This document shows positions 15,212-23,679 of a stretch of DNA of 64,000 nucleotides, piece by piece. Every line of letters begins with the position of its first letter. The first letter of the stretch is position 1. The translations under genes were made by a program, and so were the position numbers. Under the pieces are notes generated by a model. It was not told the DNA's origin. It saw nothing but the letters and a program-made list of their open reading frames with translations, and searched no databases. Origin of the DNA: Streptomyces sp. NBC_01241 (lineage in GTDB: Bacteria; Actinomycetota; Actinomycetes; Streptomycetales; Streptomycetaceae). The DNA is taken from assembly GCF_041435435.1 (NCBI RefSeq), contig NZ_CP108494.1, positions 6,172,501-6,236,500 of the forward strand. The letters are read 5' to 3'.

Positions 15212-16831
15212 GTGCCGCAGACCGCCGACGAGATGGACGCCGTCGCGGTGCGTACCTGGTGCTCACTGGCGCTGGAGGCGCTGGGCCGGGAGCGCGAGGC
15301 GATCGACGCGATCAACGTGTACCCCGTCGCGGACGGGGACACCGGTACGAACCTCTACCTCACCGTCGAGTCCGCGAACCAGGCCGTCGAAGCCGTCTTC
15401 GCCGCCCATGAGACCGGTACGACCGTGCCCGTCGCCGCCGACGTGGTACGGGCCATGGCGCACGGAGCACTGATCGGTGCCCGCGGGAACTCCGGCACGA
15501 TCCTGGCCCAGTTGCTGCGCGGGATGGCCGGGGTGCTGGCCGGCGGGCACGACGCGGACCGCCTGCGCCGGGCGCTCACGAGCGCCGCGGCCGCTGCCTG
15601 GCAGGCCGTCGCCCACCCCGTCGAGGGCACCGTGCTCACCGTGGCCGCCGCCGCCGCCGAGGCCGCCGGACGTACCGCGGACGACGCCGGAACCGCGGCG
15701 GTCGCGCGAGCGGCGTACGAGGGGGCGCGGACGGCCCTGGAAGCGACCCCCGGACAACTCGCCGTCCTCGGGCGCGCGGGCGTCGTGGACGCCGGGGGGC
15801 AGGGCCTGGTGACCGTGCTCGGGGCGCTCGTCGAAGCGGTCTCCGGTCGGGCGCCCGAGCGCCGTCACGTGGCCGCGCCCGCGCTTCCGGTGCCGGACGA
15901 CTGCGCGGTGGCCGACGCGGAAGGCGGACCGGCCTTCGAGGTCATCTACCTGCTGGAGGCCACGGACGGCGCCGTGGACCGGCTGCGGACCCGGCTCGAC
16001 GGACTCGGCGACTCGCTCGTCGTGGTGGGCGGCGACGGGCTGTGGAACGTCCACGTGCATGTCGACGACGCGGGTGCGGCGGTGGAGGCCGGCGTCGAGG
16101 CGGGGCGGCCGTACCGCATCCGGATCACCCACTTCGGCGCGGACCGGGTGCACCCCCACGCCGAACCCGTGCAGCGCGCGGTCGTCGTGGTGGTTCCCGG
16201 CGACGGGCTCCGCGGCCTGTGCAAGGAGGCCGGGGCGACGACGGTCCTGGCGCGCCCCGGGGAGCCGCCCGCCAGCGGCGAACTCGTCGATGCGATCCGC
16301 CGGGCGCACGCCCGCGAGGTGGTCCTGCTGCCCAACGACGCCGAGTTGCGCCACACCGCCGCCGCGGCCGCCGAGCAGGCCCGCGCGGAGGGAGTCAGGG
16401 TCGCCCTGATCCCGACCCGGGCCGCCGTCCAGGGCATCGCGGCCCTCGCCGTCCACGAACCCGGCCGCAGCTTCGACGAGGACGTGGTCGCGATGACCGC
16501 CGCGGCCGGCGCCACCCGCTACGCCGAACTGGCCGTCGCCGAGCGGCAGTCCTGGACCATGGCGGGCATCTGCCAGGCCGGCGACATCCTCGGCCTGATC
16601 GACGGCGACGTCGCGGTCATCGGCGAGGACGTACCGGAAACGGCCCGTAACGTGCTGGACCGCATGCTGGCGGCGGGCGGCGAACTGGTCACCCTGGTCC
16701 TCGGCGAGGACGTCCCCGACAGCCTCGCGGACGCGCTGGAGGAGCACGTACGCGAGGGCTATCTGGCGGTCGACACGGTGGTGTACCGGGGCGGCCACCA
16801 GTGCGCTCCGCTGCTGATCGGGGTGGAGTAG
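15212..16831 (+). CDS. DAK2/DhaL-domain protein (YloV/FakA-like)
   Basis: A 539-residue protein. Residues about 5-195 form a DhaL/DAK2 kinase domain with the nucleotide/Mg loop INVYPVADGDTGTNLYLTVE (Asp triad) and GARGNSGTILAQLLRGMAG. The remainder matches the C-terminal DegV-like half of the YloV family, including EVIYLLEA and VVGGDGLWNVHVHVDD. Homologues are ATP-dependent subunits of fatty-acid kinase (FakA), although the FakB lipid-binding partner is not encoded nearby. GTG 15212 is chosen because GAGGAGG precedes it by eight bases; longer upstream frames are low-complexity. It is followed by recG, an order I recall as common in actinobacteria. Confidence 0.82.
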   Translation: MPQTADEMDAVAVRTWCSLALEALGREREAIDAINVYPVADGDTGTNLYLTVESANQAVEAVFAAHETGTTVPVAADVVRAMAHGALIGARGNSGTILAQLLRGMAGVLAGGHDADRLRRALTSAAAAAWQAVAHPVEGTVLTVAAAAAEAAGRTADDAGTAAVARAAYEGARTALEATPGQLAVLGRAGVVDAGGQGLVTVLGALVEAVSGRAPERRHVAAPALPVPDDCAVADAEGGPAFEVIYLLEATDGAVDRLRTRLDGLGDSLVVVGGDGLWNVHVHVDDAGAAVEAGVEAGRPYRIRITHFGADRVHPHAEPVQRAVVVVVPGDGLRGLCKEAGATTVLARPGEPPASGELVDAIRRAHAREVVLLPNDAELRHTAAAAAEQARAEGVRVALIPTRAAVQGIAALAVHEPGRSFDEDVVAMTAAAGATRYAELAVAERQSWTMAGICQAGDILGLIDGDVAVIGEDVPETARNVLDRMLAAGGELVTLVLGEDVPDSLADALEEHVREGYLAVDTVVYRGGHQCAPLLIGVE

Positions 16832-16945
16832 GGCGGCACGGCCCCGCCCAGTACGGGTCGGCAGGGGCGTGGCGACGGTTCCGACCAGGGGATTCCGGCG
16901 TCCCGGGTGGTGCCCACCGGACATCTGTCAGTGGTGTGGTGTGCA

Positions 16946-19162
16946 ATGGATCGCGTGTCTGCGTTCGATGAACCCCTCAAGAAGCTGCTCGGCGGAGCCA
17001 CCGCGAAGGTGATGGCCGACCATCTCGACCTGCACACGGTCGGTGATCTGCTGCACCACTACCCGCGGCGGTACGAGGAGCGCGGCCGGCTCACGGCGCT
17101 GACCGACCTCCCGCTGGACGAGCATGTGACGGTGGTCGCCCAGGTCGCCGACGCCCGCGTCGTGATGTTCAACAACGGCCGCGGCAAGCGCCTCGAAGTG
17201 ACCCTCACCGACGGCAGTGGCCGCCTCCAGCTCGTCTTCTTCGGCCATGGCGTCCACAAGCCGCACAAGGAACTGCTGCCGGGCCGAAGGGCGATGTTCG
17301 CGGGCAAGGTCTCCGTCTTCAACCGCAAGATGCAGCTGGCCCATCCCACGTACCAGCTGCTGGACGCCGAGTCCATCGACGGGGCCGAGGCCACGGAAGC
17401 GGTGGACGCCTTCGCCGGGCGGCTGCTGCCGATCTACCCGGCCTGCAAGCAGCTGGACTCGTGGCGGATCGCCAAGGCCGTCGACACCGTGCTGCCCAGC
17501 GCGCGGGAGGCCGTCGACCCGCTGCCGCCGAGCCTGTGCGAGGGGCGCGGGTTCATCCCGCTCCCGGAGGCGTTGCTGAAGGTGCACCGTCCGCAGACCA
17601 AGGCGGACATCGCCCAGGCCAGGGACCGGCTGAAGTGGGACGAGGCATTCGTCCTCCAGGTCGCACTGGCCCGCCGCAGATACGCGGACACCCAGCTCCC
17701 GGCGGTCGCCCGGAAACCCGCCCACGGCGGACTGCTCGACGCCTTCGACGCGAAGCTGCCGTTCACCCTCACCGAGGGGCAGCGGAAAGTCTCCCAGGAG
17801 ATCTTCGACGACCTGGCGACCGAGCACCCGATGCACCGGCTTCTCCAGGGGGAGGTGGGCAGCGGGAAGACCATGGTCGCGCTGCGCGCGATGCTCGGCG
17901 TCGTCGACGCGGGCGGACAGGCCGCCATGCTCGCGCCCACCGAGGTGCTCGCCCAGCAGCACCACCGGTCCATCACGGAAATGATGGGCGAGCTGGCCGA
18001 GGGCGGAATGCTGGGCGGCTCCGACCTCGGTACGAAGGTGGTGCTGCTGACCGGGTCCATGGGGATGGCGGCCCGCCGTCAGGCGCTGCTCGACCTCGTC
18101 ACCGGCGAGGCCGGGATCGTGATCGGCACGCACGCGCTGATCGAGGACAAGGTGCAGTTCCACGACCTGGGCCTGGTCGTCGTCGACGAACAGCACCGCT
18201 TCGGGGTGGAACAACGCGACGCGCTCCGGTCCAAGGGGAAGCAGCAGCCGCACCTGCTGGTCATGACCGCCACCCCCATTCCCCGTACGGTCGCCATGAC
18301 CGTCTTCGGTGACCTGGAGACCTCCGTGCTGGACCAGCTGCCCGCCGGCCGTTCCCCGATCGCCAGCCACGTCGTCCCCGCCAAGGACAAACCGCACTTC
18401 CTCAGCCGCGCCTGGGAACGGGTCCGGGAAGAAGTGGAAAGCGGACACCAGGCCTACGTGGTCTGCCCCCGCATCGGCGACGACGCCGAGGACGAGACGG
18501 CAGGGAAGAAGGGGAAGAAGAAGGCACCCGAGGACGACGGTGAGAAGCGCCCTCCGCTCGCCGTCCTGGAGATCGCCGAACAGCTCGCCAAGGGCCCGCT
18601 CACCGGGCTGCGCGTCGAGGTGCTGCACGGCAGGATGAACCCCGACGACAAGGACGACGTGATGCGCCGCTTCGGCGCGGGCCAGGTCGACGTCCTCGTC
18701 GCCACCACCGTCATCGAGGTCGGGGTCAATGTCCCCAACGCCACCGCGATGGTCATCATGGACGCCGACCGGTTCGGGGTCTCCCAGCTGCACCAGCTGC
18801 GCGGCCGGGTCGGCCGCGGCTCCGCCCCCGGACTCTGCCTGCTGGTCAGCGAGGCCCACGAGGCGAGTCCGGCCCGCGCCCGGCTGTCGGCCGTCGCCGC
18901 CACGCTCGACGGCTTCGAACTGTCCCGGATCGACCTCGAGCAGCGCCGTGAGGGCGATGTCCTCGGCCAGGCCCAGTCCGGGGTCCGCTCCTCGCTGCGG
19001 ATGCTCACCGTCATCGACGACGAGGAGGTCATCGCCGCCGCCCGCGCGGAGGCCGCGGCGATCGTCACCGCCGACCCGGAGCTGGAACACCTGCCGGAGC
19101 TGCGGACCGCGCTGGACGCGCTGCTCGACAAGGAGCGCGAGCAGTACCTCGACAAGGGGTGA
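16946..19162 (+). CDS. recG: ATP-dependent DNA helicase RecG
   Basis: A 738-residue branch-migration helicase that remodels stalled forks and Holliday junctions. The N-terminal HhH/wedge OB region includes HTVGDLLHHYPRRY. Helicase motifs are visible: Walker A LLQGEVGSGKT near residue 300, VVVDEQHRFGVEQR (DEQH box), TATPIPRT, and QLRGRVGRG (motif VI). An Arg/Lys/Glu-rich insert AGKKGKKKAPEDDGEK lies between the two helicase lobes and is longer than in E. coli RecG. ATG 16946 is used; GTG 16955 is an alternative, and neither has a strong ribosome-binding site. Confidence 0.95.
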   Translation: MDRVSAFDEPLKKLLGGATAKVMADHLDLHTVGDLLHHYPRRYEERGRLTALTDLPLDEHVTVVAQVADARVVMFNNGRGKRLEVTLTDGSGRLQLVFFGHGVHKPHKELLPGRRAMFAGKVSVFNRKMQLAHPTYQLLDAESIDGAEATEAVDAFAGRLLPIYPACKQLDSWRIAKAVDTVLPSAREAVDPLPPSLCEGRGFIPLPEALLKVHRPQTKADIAQARDRLKWDEAFVLQVALARRRYADTQLPAVARKPAHGGLLDAFDAKLPFTLTEGQRKVSQEIFDDLATEHPMHRLLQGEVGSGKTMVALRAMLGVVDAGGQAAMLAPTEVLAQQHHRSITEMMGELAEGGMLGGSDLGTKVVLLTGSMGMAARRQALLDLVTGEAGIVIGTHALIEDKVQFHDLGLVVVDEQHRFGVEQRDALRSKGKQQPHLLVMTATPIPRTVAMTVFGDLETSVLDQLPAGRSPIASHVVPAKDKPHFLSRAWERVREEVESGHQAYVVCPRIGDDAEDETAGKKGKKKAPEDDGEKRPPLAVLEIAEQLAKGPLTGLRVEVLHGRMNPDDKDDVMRRFGAGQVDVLVATTVIEVGVNVPNATAMVIMDADRFGVSQLHQLRGRVGRGSAPGLCLLVSEAHEASPARARLSAVAATLDGFELSRIDLEQRREGDVLGQAQSGVRSSLRMLTVIDDEEVIAAARAEAAAIVTADPELEHLPELRTALDALLDKEREQYLDKG

Positions 19163-19215
19163 CGGGTGCGCGGGCGTGTGCCGGAAGTCCCGCCGTCCGC
19201 TAGAAGGGCGGGCCC

Positions 19216-19320
19216 GGCGGCGTCTGGTGCGTGCGATCGCAAGGCGGAGGGTCGTCCTCGTACTGTGGACGTACGTGGATGAGCCCGACAACGCAGCGAG
19301 CGTGCGGGCCAGGCGTCGCC
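19216..19320. other. Closed-stem structured element upstream of rsmD
   Basis: GGCGGCGTCTGG (19216-19227) can pair over all 12 bases (two G-U) with CCAGGCGTCGCC (19309-19320). Inside are a self-complementary TGCGATCGCA and a second hairpin, roughly 19249-19285, built on CGTAC/GTACG and flanking pairs around TGTGGAC. Two nested stems in a 105-base intergenic block indicate a folded RNA or repeat element. From memory, similar GC-rich sequences recur between Streptomyces genes, but I cannot verify that here. Confidence 0.5.
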
Positions 19321-19437
19321 GGGCAGGCGGGACTTCCGGCACAGGCCCGCGGGCCCGATCTGCCGCGACGCCATATCGTGGATGCCACGGCGCCGCAGCA
19401 TCCTGCGGGCCACCCACGAACCGAGGACCAGACACCC

Positions 19438-20022
19438 ATGACCCGCGTGATCGCCGGCTCGGCCGGCGGACGCCGCCTGGCCGTCCCGCCCGGCACCGGC
19501 ACCCGCCCCACCTCCGACCGAGCACGCGAGGGCCTCTTCTCCACCTGGGAAGCCCTCCTGGGCAGCCTCCACGGCACCCGTATCGCGGATCTGTACGCGG
19601 GCTCCGGCGCCGTCGGCCTGGAAGCGCTCTCGCGCGGCGCCGTCCACGCCCTGCTCGTCGAGACCGACCCCAGGGCCGTCCGCACCGTCCGGGACAACGT
19701 CCGCACGCTCGGACTGCCCGGCGCCGAAGTCCGTACCGGCAAAGCAGAACAGATCGTGACAGGGCCGGCGCCCGCGGAGCCCTACGACGTGGTGTTCCTG
19801 GACCCGCCGTATGCCGTGACCGACGACGATCTTGGCGAGATACTGCTCACACTCCGTACCCAGGGGTGGCTCGCAGCCGATGCGCTCGTCACCGTGGAAC
19901 GCAGCACCAGAGGCGGAGAATTCAACTGGCCCAAGGGATTCGAGCCACTGCGGGCCCGTCGCTACGGCGAGGGAACGCTTTGGTACGGTCGCGCCGCCTC
20001 TATGTGCGAAGACGCACGATGA
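19438..20022 (+). CDS. rsmD: 16S rRNA (guanine966-N2)-methyltransferase
   Basis: A 194-residue SAM-dependent rRNA methyltransferase. It begins MTRVIAGSAGGRRLAVPPG, the SAM-binding loop ADLYAGSGAVGLEALSRGA is at about residues 49-67, and the catalytic motif IV is FLDPPYAV near residue 122. ATG 19438 follows GAGGACC and coincides with the family start; a longer open frame upstream crosses the structured element and is not coding-like. It sits immediately before coaD, a pairing widespread in bacteria. Confidence 0.92.
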   Translation: MTRVIAGSAGGRRLAVPPGTGTRPTSDRAREGLFSTWEALLGSLHGTRIADLYAGSGAVGLEALSRGAVHALLVETDPRAVRTVRDNVRTLGLPGAEVRTGKAEQIVTGPAPAEPYDVVFLDPPYAVTDDDLGEILLTLRTQGWLAADALVTVERSTRGGEFNWPKGFEPLRARRYGEGTLWYGRAASMCEDAR

Positions 20023-20048
20023 CCGGACCGGAGAGCGAGGGAATCAAG

Positions 20049-20528
20049 TTGCGCCGCGCCGTCTGCCCGGGGTCGTTCGACCCCATCACCAATGGACACC
20101 TCGACATCATTGGCCGCGCCTCGAAGCTGTACGACGTCGTCCATGTCGCGGTGATGATCAACCAGTCCAAGAAGGGCCTCTTCACGGTCGACGAGCGCAT
20201 CGACCTGATCCGCCAGGTCACCGCGGACTTCGGCAACGTCCAGGTCGAGTCCTTCCACGGCCTCCTGGTCGACTTCTGCAAGCAGCGCGACATCCCGGCG
20301 ATCGTGAAGGGCCTGCGGGCCGTCAGCGACTTCGACTACGAGCTGCAGATGGCCCAGATGAACAACGGCCTCTCCGGCGTCGAGACGCTCTTCGTGCCGA
20401 CCAATCCCACCTACAGCTTCCTGTCGTCCTCCCTGGTCAAGGAGGTCGCCACCTGGGGCGGCGACGTCTCTCACCTGCTGCCCCCGGTGGTCCACGCAGC
20501 CCTCGTGGAGCGCCTGGGAGAACGCTGA
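20049..20528 (+). CDS. coaD: Phosphopantetheine adenylyltransferase
   Basis: A 159-residue nucleotidyltransferase adding AMP to 4'-phosphopantetheine in CoA synthesis. The T/HxGH signature is in CPGSFDPITNGHLDIIGRAS (residues 5-24), KGLRAVSDFDYELQMAQMN follows, and SFLSSSLVKEVATWGG is the C-terminal ISSTxVR-type motif. TTG 20049 is chosen: it gives the usual length and has GAGGGA six bases upstream, whereas the ATG at 20019 would overlap the rsmD stop and add residues of little coding character. It is probably co-transcribed with rsmD. Confidence 0.94.
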   Translation: MRRAVCPGSFDPITNGHLDIIGRASKLYDVVHVAVMINQSKKGLFTVDERIDLIRQVTADFGNVQVESFHGLLVDFCKQRDIPAIVKGLRAVSDFDYELQMAQMNNGLSGVETLFVPTNPTYSFLSSSLVKEVATWGGDVSHLLPPVVHAALVERLGER

Positions 20529-20637
20529 TCCGGCGCCGAATATCTGGCCAACCGTCACCAGGTGTCGGGCGGGCGCCGACTGGCCGTACAGTCGTCCCGT
20601 CCGTCTCCAATCGGCAGTAGAGAGTGGCGAGCACACG

Positions 20638-21723
20638 GTGGACGTGCAGAAGAAGCTCGACGAGATCGTCGAGGCGGTCGGGAGCGCCCGGTCCATGCCC
20701 ATGTCGGCTTCGTGCGTGGTCAACCGCGCCGAGCTGCTTGCGATGCTCGAAGAGGTGCGCGAGGCCCTGCCCGGCTCGCTCGCCCACGCCCAGGAGCTGA
20801 TCGGCGGGCGGGAGCAGATGGCCGAGCAGGCCCGTCAGGAGGCCGAGCGGATCATCGAGGCCGCACACGCCGAACGCGCCTCGCTGATCTCCGGCACCGA
20901 GGTCGCCGTGCAGTCCCGCAGCGAGGCCGACCGCATCCTCGGTGAGGCCCGCCGGGAGGCCGAGGAGGTCCGCGCCGAAGCCGACGAGTACGTCGACAGC
21001 AAGCTCGCCAACTTCGAGGTCGTCCTCACCAAGACCATCGGCTCCGTCGACCGGGGCCGCGAGAAGCTCCTCGGCCGCGGCCAGGCCTTCGACGAGCAGG
21101 GATACGAGGACCCGGACTTCGCCGAGGCCCCCGAGCGCAGCACCGACCCGGCCACGCTCCAGCGCCGCGCCGACGAGTACGTGGACACCAAGCTCGGCGC
21201 CTTCGAGGCCGTGCTCGCCAAGACCCTGGAGGCGGTCGGCCGCGGCCGGCAGAAGCTGCACGGCCGGGTCGCCACCGACGAACTCGGCGTCCACATGGCC
21301 GCCCAGGACGCGGCGGGCAACCATGTCCGCGTGAGCGACGAGGACCACTGGGCCGGCCTCGCCGAGCTGGCCACCCCGGAGCCGCAGCCGGTGCACCAGC
21401 AGCTCCAGCCGCACTTCCCCGCCCAGGACCGGCCGGACTACGCGGAGACGTACGCGTACCAGGAGCAGCCGCAGCCGCAGCAGGACGTCTACGGGTACCA
21501 GCAGCAGCCCGACCCGTACGCCGCCTATCAGCAGCAGGGCTACGACCAGAGTCAGGCCCAGGCCCAGATCCCGGTCCAGGGGTACGACGGCTGGCAGCAG
21601 CAGCCCATGCAGCCCCAGCAGGCGCTCCAGCCGCAGGGCGAGAGCGCCCTCGACGAAACCAGCCTGTTCGACACCAGCATGATCGACCTGGACCAGCTGC
21701 GCCGGTACGAGCAGGAACGCTGA
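20638..21723 (+). CDS. DivIVA/ATP-synthase-B-like coiled-coil protein
   Basis: A 361-residue cytoplasmic protein. Residues about 30-150 are predicted coiled coil rich in Glu, Ala and Arg (EQARQEAERIIEAAHAERAS), similar to DivIVA-family and F0-B-like segments. Residues 115-147 and 178-210 are a clear duplication: ADEYVDSKLANFEVVL-type and ADEYVDTKLGAFEAVLAKTL-type. The last 150 residues are Gln/Pro/Tyr-rich low complexity, ending LDQLRRYEQER. No enzyme motif. Streptomyces orthologues are annotated as cell-division initiation or hypothetical; a cytoskeletal or polar scaffold role is plausible but unproven. The start is GTG 20638 preceded by AGAGTGGCGAG. Confidence 0.7.
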   Translation: MDVQKKLDEIVEAVGSARSMPMSASCVVNRAELLAMLEEVREALPGSLAHAQELIGGREQMAEQARQEAERIIEAAHAERASLISGTEVAVQSRSEADRILGEARREAEEVRAEADEYVDSKLANFEVVLTKTIGSVDRGREKLLGRGQAFDEQGYEDPDFAEAPERSTDPATLQRRADEYVDTKLGAFEAVLAKTLEAVGRGRQKLHGRVATDELGVHMAAQDAAGNHVRVSDEDHWAGLAELATPEPQPVHQQLQPHFPAQDRPDYAETYAYQEQPQPQQDVYGYQQQPDPYAAYQQQGYDQSQAQAQIPVQGYDGWQQQPMQPQQALQPQGESALDETSLFDTSMIDLDQLRRYEQER

Positions 21724-21901
21724 CCGGTCGCGACGGCGGCCCGGTCGCCACGGCGTCCGGGCCGTACAGGGGACCGGTGGACCGGATTGGGAGCTGGGCG
21801 GCGCGTCCAGTATCCTGGCTCTTCGGTCGCGCATGTCCGCGATCCAGGCTGCCCGTTTCGCATCCGAAACCGGGCGGCCCTCCCCACGCTGTGTGATGCA
21901 C

Positions 21902-22573
21902 ATGATTTCGAAAGCAGGAAAAGCCCTGAACGGCCACCTCGACCACCGAAACCCTCTCGTGTTCGATACGCACGAGCTGGGTCGGCGTCCCGGTGCCCTC
22001 CAGCGGCTGACCCGCACGGTGGACGCACCCGGCTCACCGGCCCTCGGCATCGACGAGGTCATCGGTGTGCCGGAAGGCGTACCCGTGGAGCTGGAACTCC
22101 GTCTCGAATCGGTCATGGAGGGGGTGCTTGTCACAGGCACCGCCCGTGCGTCGGCCGAGGGGGAGTGCGTAAGGTGTCTGGAGCCGCTGCGCCTCGAGGT
22201 TGCGGCGGACTTCCAGGAGATGTTCTCGTACCCTGACGCCGATGACCGGGGCCGCAGCCACAAGGCGGAACCGGCCGACGACGCCGAGGACGACGAGGAC
22301 ACGCTCTTCATCGAGGACGGCCTGTTCGACCTCGAACCAGTGCTGCGTGATGCGGTGGTGCTCGCACTGCCGATGCAGCCGGTGTGCCGGGAGTCCTGTG
22401 CCGGTCTGTGTTCCGAATGCGGAATCAGGCTGGACGAGAATCCCGGTCACCACCACGATGCCGTCGACATCCGTTGGGCGGCATTGCAAGGACTCGCCGA
22501 CACCGTTCAGGACGGCGAGAAGGACAACATGGGCGGCGCCGAAGCGGGCGTCGACGAGAAGCAGGAGAAGTAG
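21902..22573 (+). CDS. DUF177 (YceD) family protein
   Basis: A 223-residue protein of the family almost always paired with rpmF, implicated in 23S rRNA processing. It has LVFDTHELGRRPGALQRLTR at the N-terminus, a Cys pair in ECVRCLEPLRLEV, and a C-terminal zinc-like cluster CRESCAGLCSECGIRL. The start is uncertain: ATG 21902 (or 21896) lacks a good ribosome-binding site, while AGGAAAAG sits just upstream of CTG at 21927, the position where I recall related genes starting (ALNARLDHRNP). The acidic insert DDAEDDEDT is typical of streptomycetes. rpmF starts three bases after the stop. Confidence 0.86.
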   Translation: MISKAGKALNGHLDHRNPLVFDTHELGRRPGALQRLTRTVDAPGSPALGIDEVIGVPEGVPVELELRLESVMEGVLVTGTARASAEGECVRCLEPLRLEVAADFQEMFSYPDADDRGRSHKAEPADDAEDDEDTLFIEDGLFDLEPVLRDAVVLALPMQPVCRESCAGLCSECGIRLDENPGHHHDAVDIRWAALQGLADTVQDGEKDNMGGAEAGVDEKQEK

Positions 22574-22575
22574 CC

Positions 22576-22749
22576 GTGGCTGTTCCGAAGCGGAAGATGT
22601 CGCGCAGCAACACGCGCCACCGCCGGTCGCAGTGGAAGGCTGCGGTCCCCACCCTGGTTTCGTGCGAGCGTTGCCAGGAGCCGAAGCTGCAGCACATCGC
22701 GTGCCCCAGCTGCGGCACGTACAACAAGCGCCAGGTCCTCGAGGTCTGA
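22576..22749 (+). CDS. rpmF: 50S ribosomal protein L32
   Basis: A 57-residue zinc-ribbon ribosomal protein: MAVPKRKMSRSNTRHRRSQW, then two Cys pairs CERC and CPSC and a YNKRQVLEV end. The start is GTG 22576 with AGGAGAAG eight bases upstream, overlapping the end of the DUF177 gene's operon. All four zinc ligands are present, so it is the zinc-binding form. Confidence 0.96.
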   Translation: MAVPKRKMSRSNTRHRRSQWKAAVPTLVSCERCQEPKLQHIACPSCGTYNKRQVLEV

Positions 22750-22768
22750 GCGGCTGGTGAGAGGCCCG

Positions 22769-23593
22769 ATGTCTGAGTTGTCCAACGCCAAGAAGCAGGC
22801 AGACAACGTCAACACAGCCTCGTCCCACACGCTTCTGGAAGGGCGGCTCGGGTATCACCTCGAGTCCGCCCTTCTGGTGCGTGCGCTGACCCACCGTTCG
22901 TACGCGTACGAGAACGGCGGTCTGCCGACCAACGAGCGGCTCGAATTCCTCGGGGATTCGGTGCTCGGCCTGGTCGTCACGGACACGCTGTACCGCATCC
23001 ACCCCGACCTGCCCGAAGGCCAGCTGGCCAAATTGCGGGCCGCGGTGGTCAACTCGCGTGCACTTGCGGAAGTGGGCCGCGGCCTCGAACTCGGCTCCTT
23101 CATCCGGCTCGGCCGCGGTGAAGAGGGCACGGGCGGCAGGGACAAGGCGTCCATCCTCGCCGACACCCTTGAAGCGGTGATCGGCGCGGTCTATCTCGAC
23201 CAGGGCCTCAGTGCGGCCTCGGAGCTGGTCCACCGGCTCTTCGACCCGCTGATCGACAGGTCCTCCAACCTCGGTGCCGGCCTGGACTGGAAGACCAGCC
23301 TCCAGGAACTCACCGCGAGCGAGAGCCTCGGCGTCCCCGAGTACCTCGTCACGGAGACCGGCCCGGACCACGAGAAGACCTTTACTGCTGCTGCTCGCGT
23401 CGGTGGTGTCTCGTACGGCACCGGCACCGGCCGTAGCAAGAAGGAAGCGGAGCAGCAGGCGGCGGAGTCCGCCTGGCGTGAGATCAGCGCCGCCGCGGAA
23501 GCGCGGGAGGCCGCGGCGAAGGCCGCTGCCGACGGAGGGGCCGCCGACACCCCTGCCGACCCGTCGCCGTCGTCGGACGTTGCTCCGGCCTGA
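22769..23593 (+). CDS. rnc: Ribonuclease III (AbsB in Streptomyces)
   Basis: A 274-residue double-stranded-RNA endonuclease for rRNA and mRNA processing. The catalytic signature NERLEFLGDSVLGLVVTDTL is at about residues 55-74, DTLEAVIGAVYLDQG carries the second acidic pair, and the dsRNA-binding domain covers roughly 165-235 (DWKTSLQELTASE ... SKKEAEQQAAESAW). The C-terminus is an Ala-rich tail. In S. coelicolor the orthologue AbsB globally affects antibiotic production. ATG 22769 with GAGAGG just upstream is preferred over GTG 22757. It is in the DUF177-rpmF-rnc operon. Confidence 0.95.
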   Translation: MSELSNAKKQADNVNTASSHTLLEGRLGYHLESALLVRALTHRSYAYENGGLPTNERLEFLGDSVLGLVVTDTLYRIHPDLPEGQLAKLRAAVVNSRALAEVGRGLELGSFIRLGRGEEGTGGRDKASILADTLEAVIGAVYLDQGLSAASELVHRLFDPLIDRSSNLGAGLDWKTSLQELTASESLGVPEYLVTETGPDHEKTFTAAARVGGVSYGTGTGRSKKEAEQQAAESAWREISAAAEAREAAAKAAADGGAADTPADPSPSSDVAPA

Positions 23594-23602
23594 CCCCGAA
23601 TT

Positions 23603-23633
23603 CCCCCCGGTGCCCTGCGCACCGGGGGGTTTT
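23603..23633 (+). terminator. Intrinsic terminator after rnc
   Basis: CCCCCCGGTGC (23603-23613) pairs exactly with GCACCGGGGGG (23619-23629), followed by TTTT. It lies between rnc and mutM. Confidence 0.85.
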
Positions 23634-23679
23634 CGCTGCCCGGATACCCTGGGAACGTCCCTGAACGAGGAGCCACACC

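Noticed and set aside
16928..19525. Long minus-strand frame antisense to recG and beyond
   Set aside because: Antisense artefact of GC3-rich coding; no protein family recognised and strong recG on the other strand.
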